A DNA stretch of 40,211 nt from Eubacteriales Family XIII. Incertae Sedis bacterium (lineage in GTDB: Bacteria > Bacillota > Clostridia > Peptostreptococcales > Anaerovoracaceae), in NCBI GenBank assembly GCA_031264295.1, contig JAISED010000069.1, positions 1-40,211 on the forward strand. Reading direction: 5' to 3'. The position numbers and the translations under genes are program-made. Each line of letters opens with the position of its first letter. The stretch's first letter is position 1. Under the pieces are notes generated by a model that worked only from the letters and a program-made list of their open reading frames with translations, made no database searches and was not told the DNA's origin. This document shows positions 19,987 to 28,537 of this stretch, piece after piece.

Positions 19987-21491
19987 TCTTTTCAACATAT
20001 AAATTTATCCTGATCTTTCTGCCGGTAGTGCTTTTGGGTTTCAGGATACTGATAAAATTTGAAGGCCGTCGTCAACAATCACATGCGCTTGCCGCTAAAC
20101 TCTGGCTTTGCGCCGCGTCGCTCTTTTTTTATGCGCAGGGCAGCTTGAGTTTTCTTCCCTTTTTCCTTTTCACACTCGTATTTAACTTCGCGGCGGGCAG
20201 TATACTGAACAAGCCGGACTTTCGGACGGCGGAGCGCACCGGCGCATTAGGTGATGAGGCGGCGTCCGGCAGCGCTCCGTACGGGATAGCACCCGGCGGC
20301 GCTTTAGGCGGCGTGTTGGCGAGACATAAAAATATCGTATTTTTTATCGCGCTGGCGGAGAATATAGGGCTGTTGGCCTACTTCAAATATACGGACTTCT
20401 TTCTGGAAAATGTGAACCGCTTTGCGGGCACGGCTTTTCCGTCACCTGAGATAAGCCTGCCTCTGGGCATTTCATTCTTCACCTTCAATATTATCTCATA
20501 CATCGTGGACAGCAAACGCGGAAAGGCAGGAGCTTACACATTCGTCGACTATATTACCTTTGTGACATTTTTCCCTCACCTCATTATGGGCCCTATAGTG
20601 AAGCACAAGGATTTCATAGGGCAGCTTGGAAACGAGGATAACTTTAAGTTCGACACGGGAAACGTCTGTTTGGCGATCTTCCTGTTCTCTGTGGGCTGCG
20701 CCAAAAAGGTGATAATAGCTGATCCGCTCATAGCCTATGCCGCCGCGTATTACGCCGATCCTGCCGCGGGAGGGTTTTTAGAGGCGTGGACAGGTACACT
20801 GTCGTATACATTGGCCTATTACTTCGACTTTTCGGGATACGGCGATATGGCGATAGCCCTCGGGCTGCTCTTTGGCATAAGGCTTCCCGTGAATTTCAAC
20901 TCGCCATATAAGGCGAGGAACTTCGTGGATTTCTGGCGTCGTTGGAACATGACCTTGACCGGCTTCCTCAATGAATACATATTCAACAGCGTTTACAGGT
21001 TTGGGCAGCGCGCGGGCAAGCTCTTCATAGGCGTGATGGTCACCTTCCTTGTTTCGGGCATATGGCACGGCGCGGGCTGGAATTTCATCCTCTGGGGAGT
21101 AGTGAACGGGATTTTCGTTTTCACCGGTATGCTGATGATCCTGCATAACAAGGAGTTCCCTGCGCCCATCTCTCATATTTTAACACTTGCGGGGGTCTTG
21201 CTGACGAGGGTGCTTTTCGACAGTCATAGCCTGAGCGGAGCAGCGCTGACACTTAGAAGCATGATCGACATCGCGGCTCTGTCCGGGACGGCGGCTTTCG
21301 GGAAAGCGAATATTGAGACGCTTGTGCTCATATTTGCGGGCATTCTGATAGTGTTCTTTACAAAAAACGCCTGGGAACTGGCGGAAGAATTCAAGCCGGA
21401 TATGCGGCACGCCGTGTGGGCGGCGGCACTGCTCACACTGTCATTGTTCTTTATGACGAATGTTTCGTCTTTCCTGTATTTTCAGTTTTGA
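19983..21491 (+). CDS. MBOAT O-acyltransferase (AlgI/DltB-like)
   Basis: 502 aa polytopic membrane protein predicted to pass acyl groups from a cytosolic carrier to an extracellular glycan. Core motifs: LPLGISFFTFNIISYIVD, FVDYITFVTFFPHLIMGPI, NFVDFWRRWNMTLTGFLNEYI (within residues 310-335) and the catalytic-histidine motif SGIWHGAGWNFILWG. A low-complexity insert (GAPGGA-type, about residues 75-115) separates the first helices. No acyl carrier or SGNH partner follows directly; candidate partners (SGNH fusion, carrier protein, FkbH) lie 7-12 kb downstream, beyond the chemoreceptor and the HEXXH/FRG island. Confidence 0.88.
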   Translation: MIFSTYKFILIFLPVVLLGFRILIKFEGRRQQSHALAAKLWLCAASLFFYAQGSLSFLPFFLFTLVFNFAAGSILNKPDFRTAERTGALGDEAASGSAPYGIAPGGALGGVLARHKNIVFFIALAENIGLLAYFKYTDFFLENVNRFAGTAFPSPEISLPLGISFFTFNIISYIVDSKRGKAGAYTFVDYITFVTFFPHLIMGPIVKHKDFIGQLGNEDNFKFDTGNVCLAIFLFSVGCAKKVIIADPLIAYAAAYYADPAAGGFLEAWTGTLSYTLAYYFDFSGYGDMAIALGLLFGIRLPVNFNSPYKARNFVDFWRRWNMTLTGFLNEYIFNSVYRFGQRAGKLFIGVMVTFLVSGIWHGAGWNFILWGVVNGIFVFTGMLMILHNKEFPAPISHILTLAGVLLTRVLFDSHSLSGAALTLRSMIDIAALSGTAAFGKANIETLVLIFAGILIVFFTKNAWELAEEFKPDMRHAVWAAALLTLSLFFMTNVSSFLYFQF

Positions 21492-21653
21492 GGCATTGCC
21501 CGGAACCAAAACAGAGCTTATCTTAACAATCATGCGATATTTCACGTCTTAAAATCACGCATCAATTGAAATAATACCAGAAAATGAAGAATTAATCAAA
21601 TTATACATTGATTAGTTATTGCAGAAAAATGTCGTAAATTCTGAGAAAACGGC

Positions 21654-21682
21654 TTGTTTTGAGTGTTAACTTGAAGTATAAT
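21654..21682 (+). promoter_or_regulatory. Promoter of the chemoreceptor gene
   Basis: TTGTTT (21654-21659), 17-base spacer, perfect TATAAT (21677-21682). A 6-bp hairpin TTCGAC-tgatt-GTCGAA (21695-21711) lies in the leader. Upstream, TAATCAA/TTGATTA arms (21593-21599, 21608-21614) may mark the end of the MBOAT transcript. Confidence 0.6.
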
Positions 21683-21755
21683 AGTATTTGATGTTTCGAC
21701 TGATTGTCGAAGCGATATTTTACTCGACACATGGTTTTGGAAAGGTATGTATGTT

Positions 21756-23783
21756 ATGAGACTGAAATGGAAGATCGCCCTGCCGGTATTGGGGCTTCTG
21801 ATGGTATCCACACTTTTGACCGCTTTTTTGAGCTACACGCAGATCAGGCGTTCGACTGATGAAATCGTTGACGCTGTAATAAATTCATCTCTGGATATGC
21901 TTGTCAGCACGGCGAGCGAAGCCGGCGAGACGGAACATCTTGTGTTGGGTGAAAACAGCATTAAGAATACTACGTTCGCGCATGTTTTGGCGGAGTTCAT
22001 CCGGTCGGAGACCGAGAACGGCTCTCCGTTGCCGAACAATCCTGAGTACTTTCAGGGCATTGCCGATCTGTTCGGCATGACTGAGATCAACATTGTCGAC
22101 GACGGCGGGAATATCGTCGGCAGCAACATCGCGAAAAACTACGGCTACAACTATGGCGGCGCGGATTCGACGCTCGCGTATATGAACATCCTCAACGATC
22201 CCGCAGCCGAGATCATCGAAGAGCCGCGCGTGAGCACGGTCTCGGAGGATACGTATCAATACATTGGTGTGGCTCGCAAGGATGCAAAGGGCTTTGTGCA
22301 GGTGGGCTTTGATGCGAATGTACCGAAGCGCATAAAGGAGATCCTCCACGTCAGCAACACCGTGAATGACGTGCGCATCGGCTCGACAGGCAGCGCCTCC
22401 GCCTTGCTTGACGGTGTCATCATTTACAGCCCGGATGCGGAGAAAATCGGCCGGGATGTGAGATCTGAGCCATGGTACGCGCAAGTATCCGCAGGCCGGG
22501 GTAACGCGTGGATAGACATCGACGGCGAAAGTATGTACGCCGGTTATGACAATGTGGACGGAATGACGATGCTCGCCCTGTTGCCCCGCGCCGAGTACAT
22601 GGGTTATCTCGCCCCTGCCGTCAGTACGGGTGTGATCGGCGCGATCTCCGCTCTGATCGTCACCGCGTTTGTGTATATCCTGCTCATTTTCGTTCTCAGG
22701 CCGGTCAGCGCGCTGATCAACGCGTCAAAGATGATCTCCGAGGGCGATTTTCGGTTCAAACCGAAGAAGATGACGAGGGACGAGATCGGCATCCTCAGCA
22801 GCAATTTTGAGAAGATGGCCGATACGTTCCGGTCGTATATAGATGAAATTAACATCATGCTGACTTACCTTGCCGAAGGCAACCTGTGCTTTGAGATCGA
22901 GCGGGAATATGTCGGACAGTTCGAGTCGATCAAAAACTCGATAAACACGATAAATAACGTCTTGAACAGTACGATGTCCGAGATCGTTTCGGCCTCTTCC
23001 CAAGTGTCCACAGGCGCGAGCCAAGTCGCGGACGGGGCGCAGACGCTTGCGTCGGGTACGACACAGCAGGCCGCATCCGTTGAGGAGCTTTCAAGCGTTA
23101 TTTCGGAAATCAACGGCATGGCGAAGGAGAACACCCAAAATGCCACAACCGCTTTAAATGACGTGCATCAGGCAGGCCGGCTCATGGACGTATGCATGGA
23201 ACAGATGGACAGAATGCTCACGGCCATGCAGGTGATTGACGAAAAATCACAAAATATTTCCAAGACGACAAAGGTGATTGATGACATCGCGTTTCAGACG
23301 AATATTTTGGCCTTGAACGCGGCTGTGGAAGCCGCCCGCGCGGGTCAGCACGGCAAGGGCTTCGCGGTTGTGGCGGAAGAAGTGCGCAACTTAGCTTCAA
23401 GATCCGCAGAGGCGGCCAAGGAAACGGAATCGCTGATTAAAAGCAGTTCTCAAAGCGTGACGGAGGGCGATGAGATCGTGGGAGCCGTAAGCGAGAGTTT
23501 GCGGGCGGTGGCGGAAATCGCGCAGAAAAACGCGGTTCAGATGGCCGCGCTGCAATCCGTTTCTGTAAAGCAGAGCGAAGCGATGGAGCGCGTAAACATC
23601 GGCATCGACCAAATTGCGCAGGTCGTGCAGCAGAACAGCGCGACATCCGAAGAAAGCGCCGCCGTATCGGAGGAAATGAGCGACCGATCCGCAGCGCTGC
23701 GGGAATTGATTTCCCACTTCAAGATTAAGGACGACCGTGAAATTCTCAGCTTGGCATTAACGGAAGATCATAGTGAAAAATAA
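21756..23783 (+). CDS. Methyl-accepting chemotaxis protein with extracellular Cache sensor
   Basis: 675 aa. Membrane helix 1 at about residues 6-27, an extracellular Cache-like sensor ([55 protein letters not shown]), membrane helix 2 ([23 protein letters not shown]), HAMP ([18 protein letters not shown]...) and the MCP signalling hairpin with [21 protein letters not shown]. Start: ATG at 21756 lies 10 bases after GGAAAGG; the in-frame ATG at 21747 is only 1 base from it. Ligand unknown. No chemotaxis genes are adjacent. Confidence 0.93.
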   Translation: MRLKWKIALPVLGLLMVSTLLTAFLSYTQIRRSTDEIVDAVINSSLDMLVSTASEAGETEHLVLGENSIKNTTFAHVLAEFIRSETENGSPLPNNPEYFQGIADLFGMTEINIVDDGGNIVGSNIAKNYGYNYGGADSTLAYMNILNDPAAEIIEEPRVSTVSEDTYQYIGVARKDAKGFVQVGFDANVPKRIKEILHVSNTVNDVRIGSTGSASALLDGVIIYSPDAEKIGRDVRSEPWYAQVSAGRGNAWIDIDGESMYAGYDNVDGMTMLALLPRAEYMGYLAPAVSTGVIGAISALIVTAFVYILLIFVLRPVSALINASKMISEGDFRFKPKKMTRDEIGILSSNFEKMADTFRSYIDEINIMLTYLAEGNLCFEIEREYVGQFESIKNSINTINNVLNSTMSEIVSASSQVSTGASQVADGAQTLASGTTQQAASVEELSSVISEINGMAKENTQNATTALNDVHQAGRLMDVCMEQMDRMLTAMQVIDEKSQNISKTTKVIDDIAFQTNILALNAAVEAARAGQHGKGFAVVAEEVRNLASRSAEAAKETESLIKSSSQSVTEGDEIVGAVSESLRAVAEIAQKNAVQMAALQSVSVKQSEAMERVNIGIDQIAQVVQQNSATSEESAAVSEEMSDRSAALRELISHFKIKDDREILSLALTEDHSEK

Positions 23784-23798
23784 TTACGAGGGACAACA

Positions 23799-23871
23799 GG
23801 GGTACAGGGGGCAATAGGGGCAATAGGGGGCACACGGTAAAAAACAGACACAGGGGGCACACGGTAAAAAA
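23799..23871 (+). repeat. G-run tract and 27-bp-spaced direct repeat after the chemoreceptor
   Basis: Runs GGGG, GGGGG, GGGG, GGGGG (23799-23830) are separated by TACA, CAATA and CAATA, a pattern able to form a stable G-quadruplex on the plus strand and in the mRNA tail. An exact 20-base repeat (AGGGGGCACACGGTAAAAAA) follows at 23825-23844 and 23852-23871. The tract starts 15 bases after the stop codon. Confidence 0.85.
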
Positions 23872-23949
23872 ACTGTTGCAATTTTACAATAGATCCTGTA
23901 AAATAAGAAATAGTTATGGCTCGCTATTATAAATAAAGTTATATTGTAA

Positions 23950-23976
23950 AAATAGTTAACTTATAGTTAACTATTT
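23950..23976. repeat. 11-bp perfect inverted repeat
   Basis: AAATAGTTAAC (23950-23960) and GTTAACTATTT (23966-23976) around TTATA. AT-rich palindrome, suited to an operator or a weak hairpin. It sits just before the decayed response-regulator remnant. Confidence 0.7.
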
Positions 23977-23977
23977 G

Positions 23978-24083
23978 TGCTACGAAAGGCAATATTATAG
24001 CGTCGGTGGCCGGCATATATTGAGAAAGTACAAATTGTATACGGCATCATGTGGAGACGCTGATTGGTGTAGGATATGTTTAG
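23978..24083 (+). pseudogene. Remnant of an OmpR-type response regulator C-terminus
   Basis: In one frame (24042-24083) the sequence reads RHHVETLIGVGYV then TAG, which resembles the winged-helix end (V/I)ETVRGVGYR(F/L) of OmpR/PhoB regulators. In another frame just upstream (to about 24045) SVGGRHILRKYKLYTA resembles the preceding V-x-x-HI-x-x-LRKKL helix. The two parts are out of frame and no receiver domain is present, so this is a decayed tail. The assignment rests on short motifs only. Confidence 0.4.
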
Positions 24084-24291
24084 AAGCCGTTTTGAGAAGA
24101 ATACTTTTTCTGCGGAGAATTTGGACTTACCCATATATGAGAATTGGGAGGATATGAGTCTGAGGGATCCGGAAGGGGACTACAGATCAAAAGGAGGTTA
24201 CGAATCAGCGGAAGCGGCTGACGAAAGATTGAGATCCAAGTGGAATGGTATGATTAAGGCATTAGACGATTTAATCCTTGATTGGCATTAG
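24076..24291 (+). CDS. Small ORF, 71 aa, possible gene fragment
   Basis: ATG at 24076 with GTAGGA just upstream. The acidic peptide contains NWEDMSLRDPEGDYRS and KGGYESAEAADERLRSKW. The order WE.MS ... GGYES..E..ERL faintly resembles the middle of histidine phosphatases, but the N-terminal RHG motif is missing, so it would be a fragment at best. It overlaps the end of the regulator remnant. It could equally be a real small protein of unknown role. Confidence 0.3.
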   Translation: MFRSRFEKNTFSAENLDLPIYENWEDMSLRDPEGDYRSKGGYESAEAADERLRSKWNGMIKALDDLILDWH

Positions 24292-24344
24292 GACTTGGAT
24301 AGTACTGTTGCTCAAACGCAAGCTTGGCGCAGAGGTGTGAGATC

Positions 24345-25085
24345 TTACCAGAAGCGTTCTATTTCCTCTGCATATGTGGTCAACTCGGGGAATAGTGAGC
24401 TTTTTCGTTCTCCTATGTTCCGCAGGGCATGTGCGATAGCGCCCGGTTCGGTAATCAATATTTTTGTCAGCAGATCGCAGTTTTCGGGTTGGCGGTTTAG
24501 GGCGCGCAAGTCAATGCCGCTCTTATAAAGTTTCTTAGCGCCGCCTTCAAGCAGGTAGTGTGGGCTTATGAGAAAAACCCCATGTTGTGATTGAATGCGG
24601 GTGCTGTGGTATTGAGGGATTGTCGCAAGAGGCGGCAATATTTTTATGTCTGAGAAGTCGTCTATTATTAGCGGAATCCCATCGGAATAAATTCTGAGAA
24701 GAATATAATGAAACGGATTAAACTCGTAGCAGGTTATTGCGCTTAAAAGCCGATCCGCATAGGTCTGTCTTGCTGACTCAATAGTGGAAATATTTATCAA
24801 CCCGTTTGATGCCGAATCTGATTTGGGCGTAAAATAAATATGAATATTTTCACTAAGCTCAGAGCCTATTTTTCTTGCAATACGTTCTGTAGTTTTGTCA
24901 TTGCTTATTATTGAGCGCATAGCTGATTCTATGTAGGGATATCTACCCGTTCTCGTGCATTCGGTGATGATGTCGAAAATCCTGCGATTGAGACGCTGCG
25001 GTTGAAGAACCCAAAGTACGGGCGTCATCTTTCTGCGTCTTGCCCTTGTCTCAAGATCGGCGTTTGAGCGGAGTATGGGATCCAA
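24345..25085 (-). CDS. FRG-domain C-terminal module in the -1 frame of the HEXXH gene
   Basis: 246 aa counted from a TTG at 25085. Family hallmarks of the C-terminal half of FRG domains: PVLWVLQPQRLNRRIFD, STRIQSQHGVFLISP, and the tail KILITEPGAIAHALRNIGERKSSLFPELTTYAEEI (the I-P-..-I...L...G....LFP.L pattern, residues about 205-241). The N-terminal FRGQ box is absent. It overlaps the upstream 760-aa frame by 61 bases. The FRG-like stretch ESSFTASALFFALDPIL continues upstream of the TTG to a TGA at 25122-25124, so this frame is probably read as a fusion, either through the slippery site at 25088-25094 or from a frame that has been disrupted. No ribosome site precedes the TTG. Confidence 0.65.
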   Translation of the reverse strand: MDPILRSNADLETRARRRKMTPVLWVLQPQRLNRRIFDIITECTRTGRYPYIESAMRSIISNDKTTERIARKIGSELSENIHIYFTPKSDSASNGLINISTIESARQTYADRLLSAITCYEFNPFHYILLRIYSDGIPLIIDDFSDIKILPPLATIPQYHSTRIQSQHGVFLISPHYLLEGGAKKLYKSGIDLRALNRQPENCDLLTKILITEPGAIAHALRNIGERKSSLFPELTTYAEEIERFW

Positions 25086-27307
25086 AGCAAAAAAGAGAGC
25101 GGATGCTGTAAATGAAGATTCTCACTGTCGGATGCACCATGTGGCATATCCGGCGAAATTGTTAACTCTTGACTTGCGGCGGCTGATAATTCGGCCAGCG
25201 CGTTTTTCAGTTCTTGACATTCTACATAGTATGCGGATTCATCATGTAAGCTATTTTCTGTGACGGCGTCGCAACCGCTCTTTATATACGAGCAGACCTT
25301 TTTTAAATGAGAATTTAGCTGAGAATTTAGCGCTTCCGCAGAATAGTGCGAACCCGATCCACAGTCTCGCCCATAGACGTCGTCAGGGCTAAAAGAGATT
25401 TCACAGTGTATTAAGGCGCCCATAACCAACGCCGCGCGCCTATATATCATATTTTTTCGCGATATTTCCAGCTCATCCGTATCACTTAGGATGTAGTGTT
25501 TTACTAAAAAATGGAAATATCCAAAAGCGTCGAAACCCATAGCCGCACACATGCACAGATCCGCAAATACCTCATTGTACAGTTTCGAGTATTGTTTCCC
25601 TATCGCACTAACCGTTGATTCAATGATAGCAACGTTGCTGTCGAGAAATTCCACAAAATCATCCTCGAAGTTATCCTTTTCGGAAAGCAGACCCAACCTT
25701 GCCCAACCCACCGCTAAGACATCGGATCTTCCGTAGAAAGAGTCTATATCTCCCTTGAGGTGATCGGGCAGTTTAGTAAATAATATGGCGTTTGTCATAT
25801 AAGTTTCTTTGTTCTGCTTATCTGCGAACAATAGGATGCTTTTAGTGATAGGCATGACAAGATCCGTTAACTGAATCAGCGAGTTGCGAAAAAGATTCAG
25901 TGATATCGCGAGATCCTCACGGACACTGTCGGGTAATAGCCGTGTCGCGTCCGGCTTTTCATTGAGCAAAAATGTCATGCGAAGCTTTTCGGCGAAAGAA
26001 ATTGTTCGATCAAACATATCATCGGATTTTTCAGTGAGATCACTGTATGCATGATTTATACAGGACATGAACAGGTCGTTAACGCCGTTTTCTAAATGGA
26101 CTTTTTCGATATTACGGTATTTACCGTCTTCCAATATCTCAATGAGTGATTCGACTGTTTCGTTGCGCTTACCGGTGAAGCTATAGACGTCGCGATACAG
26201 TTTCTTTATACTTTCGCCCAATGCGCCTATTGTATGTGACGCCTGATGAACCAGTAAATGCATGAATGCATTTATCTGTGTTTCGACGTTGATAGTATCA
26301 AGGTCGCGTGTATCAATATATTCCATGAAGCGGCGAGAGAGAATATCAGATACTAGTGTGGCTATGTCGTCTATAAACGGGAATGAAGACCATTCGCTTT
26401 CTCCGTCTCCTTCTTCCCTGTTCATCCAGAATTTCATCAAATATGCAGCGATGTTCTCAAAAATATATCTTAACAACGCCTCGTTCCGCGCCGGACGCGG
26501 GATAAAACGGAAATTATGGGATATTTCATGGCATATAAGCGGCAAGGTATCATAAAGCAAGTGGAAATAGTCGACACTGGGAAGGACGATCGCCACAAAT
26601 CGCGCTTGTACGTCCGCCTTTGTCGCGCACTCGGGCAGGGAAGCAGCCTTGGCGCCGATGCCACTCATGAATATGGAATAAGCGGCGATAATCGGTTCAG
26701 ACTGGTTCGCGGTTACAATAGGCAATACACGTGAATGGGGCTTATTGTCGCCGGTTATGAAGTGCTCATAGAAATCAGAGGAAAATTTTCTGAGGAATTC
26801 GGAATAGGCGATCACATATTTTTCCATATCAATGCGTGCTTGCATCTCGAAATTGGGCGATTGTATAGATTGCAAATTGACAGATACCACCAGTTTTGAG
26901 AAGCTGTCGATACATATAGCGGAACTTCTCAACCATTTGATTACATCGTTCGCAAACAATTCCCCGGTTTTTTCATGAAGACGACTTTTCTTGCAGTCAT
27001 TACCGCCGGAGATATATTCGATGTAGTCTGATAGTGAATTCAGAACCACCAGCATCTGTGCGAAAAAAAGCTGACCGTTTACAAACGAGTCGGATTCCCG
27101 GAAGATTCCCGAGTAAGTTTTGTGTATATCGCGAAGCAGGCTGAGCACCGTGCGGTATTCTTTAACGCTAAAGCCGATCTTATAACGCTCTGACCAGAGC
27201 GTATTGAGCTTCGCACTCAGATAATCATATTGCGCACGGATAAATTTGGCGGAGCTTTTGCTATCTGCCGCAGGCGTATCGTTTGGTTCGCTGTTGGGGG
27301 TACTCAT
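25025..27307 (-). CDS. Unknown 760-aa protein with HEXXH zinc-protease motif
   Basis: Mostly helical by composition, no signal peptide or membrane helix seen. LICHEISHNF contains HEISH (H260, E261, H264), the zinc-binding motif of gluzincin-type peptidases. NEVFADLCM (E579, D583) is a plausible third ligand in an ExxAD context, though 315 residues away. Other landmarks: MHLLVHQASH (about 349-358) and RRAALVMGALIHCE (about 623-636). The family is not recognised. The start MSTPNSEPND follows the upstream gene by 10 bases. The last 20 residues (LWIPYSAQTPILRQ...) look like out-of-frame reading of FRG sequence, so the true product may continue into the FRG module. Confidence 0.7.
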   Translation of the reverse strand: MSTPNSEPNDTPAADSKSSAKFIRAQYDYLSAKLNTLWSERYKIGFSVKEYRTVLSLLRDIHKTYSGIFRESDSFVNGQLFFAQMLVVLNSLSDYIEYISGGNDCKKSRLHEKTGELFANDVIKWLRSSAICIDSFSKLVVSVNLQSIQSPNFEMQARIDMEKYVIAYSEFLRKFSSDFYEHFITGDNKPHSRVLPIVTANQSEPIIAAYSIFMSGIGAKAASLPECATKADVQARFVAIVLPSVDYFHLLYDTLPLICHEISHNFRFIPRPARNEALLRYIFENIAAYLMKFWMNREEGDGESEWSSFPFIDDIATLVSDILSRRFMEYIDTRDLDTINVETQINAFMHLLVHQASHTIGALGESIKKLYRDVYSFTGKRNETVESLIEILEDGKYRNIEKVHLENGVNDLFMSCINHAYSDLTEKSDDMFDRTISFAEKLRMTFLLNEKPDATRLLPDSVREDLAISLNLFRNSLIQLTDLVMPITKSILLFADKQNKETYMTNAILFTKLPDHLKGDIDSFYGRSDVLAVGWARLGLLSEKDNFEDDFVEFLDSNVAIIESTVSAIGKQYSKLYNEVFADLCMCAAMGFDAFGYFHFLVKHYILSDTDELEISRKNMIYRRAALVMGALIHCEISFSPDDVYGRDCGSGSHYSAEALNSQLNSHLKKVCSYIKSGCDAVTENSLHDESAYYVECQELKNALAELSAAASQELTISPDMPHGASDSENLHLQHPLSFLLWIPYSAQTPILRQGQDAER
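25088..25094 (-). other. U UUU UUG slippery heptamer (possible -1 frameshift site)
   Basis: On the minus strand the 760-aa frame reads TCT TTT TTG CTT, giving the X XXY YYZ heptamer T TTT TTG in correct phase. A -1 slip makes the next codon GCT and continues straight into the FRG frame; the fused product would be 987 aa. The unshifted frame stops 21 codons later. Short complementary arms (CTCAA/TTGAG) lie downstream but no strong stimulatory structure is evident. Confidence 0.5.
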
Positions 27308-27317
27308 CGATCCGTCG

Positions 27318-28241
27318 TCAGTATCGCTGTAAGGCGTATACGGCGGAATCCTCGACTTTGAGCCTTACCGCTATCTGCGTACGCGAATATGCCACTTGGA
27401 CATCGTTGCGGGAGCCACCGGAGATATCGGCGTCCGCGGCCTTGGGGCGAACTGCCTGCATTTCTGGACGGGATAAGAAAGTGTAGCTTATAGAACTTGT
27501 TGTAAATGTTTCATAACGGTTATTCGTTTTTTCACGAATCCTTATGGCTAAGTTGTAAGCGGTTTCGATCTTATCAGAACGCACAGCGATGATAAAATCA
27601 CCGGCATTCATTGGATATAATATTTTTATCAGAGTTCCAGATGCGCTGCTCGTATCGCCACGGGGCAGTATCCGAACAATCTCGTCATAATCCATCTTCC
27701 ATGCGCCGAAGCTGCCGGATTGATTGGAAACTTTGCAACTGACGACCTTAGATAAATCAATGTCACCGAGTTGCTCAGAGCCGCTGCGGCTATTAACTGA
27801 AAGCACAGGCGCCTTCTTGTTCACAAGAATCAGTGAAAAGAACGGCATAGTTGAATTGAAGGGGTCGCCAGTCTTATAATCATCACCTTCAAACTCGATC
27901 ATAGCGACGAGCAAATGCGACAGAACAGGGTAGTCGCCGTTTTCAAACAGTTTGCTTTGCTCAGAAAAGTATACGTAGGGTCTGATGTGCGGATGAATGG
28001 TTGTGAGTCTGCTCATCTTGGTACAGAGCAGTTGATCAAAATAATCGAAGGAGTAAAAGCGGTCATTGTCCTCGCCGCCGTCTTCAACATCATCGTTTTC
28101 GATGCCGCAGCTTTCGATGTCATATGAATTTTCGATATAACCGCCGCGTCGTGTGAGCCTGACCAGATACAACTCGGCAATCTCAGGAATCATTTGATCT
28201 ACTTGATTGTTTTCCGTGCCGTCATATTTTGAATATACCAT
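27318..28241 (-). CDS. Unknown 307-aa protein, first gene of the HEXXH/FRG island
   Basis: Not recognised. Soluble, acidic near residues 50-70 (IENDDVEDGGEDNDRF). Visible features: AELYLVRLTRRGGYIE near the start, FDQLLCTKMSRLTTIHPHIRPYVYFSEQ, and a C-terminal alpha/beta stretch AGDFIIAVRSDKIETAYNLAIRIRE ending in SSISYTF. Start: the frame opens at 28298, but the ATG at 28241 (MVYSKYDG) has TTGGAG 10 bases upstream and follows the structured leader. The gene ends 10 bases before the HEXXH gene, so the two are co-transcribed from the promoter at 28384-28412. Confidence 0.7.
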   Translation of the reverse strand: MVYSKYDGTENNQVDQMIPEIAELYLVRLTRRGGYIENSYDIESCGIENDDVEDGGEDNDRFYSFDYFDQLLCTKMSRLTTIHPHIRPYVYFSEQSKLFENGDYPVLSHLLVAMIEFEGDDYKTGDPFNSTMPFFSLILVNKKAPVLSVNSRSGSEQLGDIDLSKVVSCKVSNQSGSFGAWKMDYDEIVRILPRGDTSSASGTLIKILYPMNAGDFIIAVRSDKIETAYNLAIRIREKTNNRYETFTTSSISYTFLSRPEMQAVRPKAADADISGGSRNDVQVAYSRTQIAVRLKVEDSAVYALQRY

Positions 28242-28298
28242 TATATTAATACTCCAAGTGTGAAAATAAAATCGCAGATGTAGTACCCTGTGCCTCAT

Positions 28299-28343
28299 GA
28301 GAATCTACCAATTCACGGGAATTACGGCTAATCGCCGGTTCTC
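28299..28343 (-). ncRNA. Three-way-junction leader RNA of the HEXXH/FRG operon
   Basis: Closing stem GAGAA/TTCTC (28299-28303 with 28339-28343), hairpin AATTC-acgg-GAATT (28310-28323) and hairpin CGGC-taatc-GCCG (28325-28337). All three stems are perfect and adjacent. In the minus-strand transcript it sits about 35 bases downstream of the predicted start site and 58 bases before the ATG. It matches no riboswitch class I know; on the plus strand it is followed by TTTT, so it might also act as a terminator. Confidence 0.45.
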
Positions 28344-28383
28344 TTTTCGTCATGACAATAGTGATAATTAAACCGCATAACAA

Positions 28384-28412
28384 ATTATAGCACTCATATT
28401 GGTAAAAAACAA
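28384..28412 (-). promoter_or_regulatory. Promoter of the HEXXH/FRG operon
   Basis: On the minus strand TTGTTT (28412-28407), 17-base spacer ending TGC, TATAAT (28389-28384): an extended, perfect -10. The leader would be about 135 bases long. It lies back to back with the promoter at 28429-28457. Confidence 0.65.
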
Positions 28413-28428
28413 TTATATGGAAAACATA

Positions 28429-28457
28429 TTTACAAACATCGGGAGAATTGATATATT
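28429..28457 (+). promoter_or_regulatory. Promoter of the surface-modification operon
   Basis: TTTACA (28429-28434), 17-base spacer ending TGA, TATATT (28452-28457), an extended -10 nearly identical in layout to the atp promoter. The start codon is about 110 bases downstream; the GAGTTCAG motif lies between. Confidence 0.65.
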
Positions 28458-28516
28458 AAAAAGGACTTATAAAAACATACCGCCCGAAAGTGCTGCGGGG
28501 TTTTTAAACTGAATTT

Positions 28517-28537
28517 ATACCGAGTTCAGTATCAGTA
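28517..28537. promoter_or_regulatory. GAGTTCAG motif, copy 2
   Basis: ATACCGA-GT-TCAGTAT (28517-28532) is a near-perfect palindrome with one mismatch; the extended core GAGTTCAGTATCAGTA (28522-28537) matches the copies at 4491 and 33327. It ends 34 bases before the ATG of the SGNH/NodB gene. Confidence 0.45.

Noticed and set aside
24295-24528. 77-aa plus-strand ORF after the 71-aa ORF
   Set aside because: It is antisense to the FRG C-terminal module, whose family pattern is clear.
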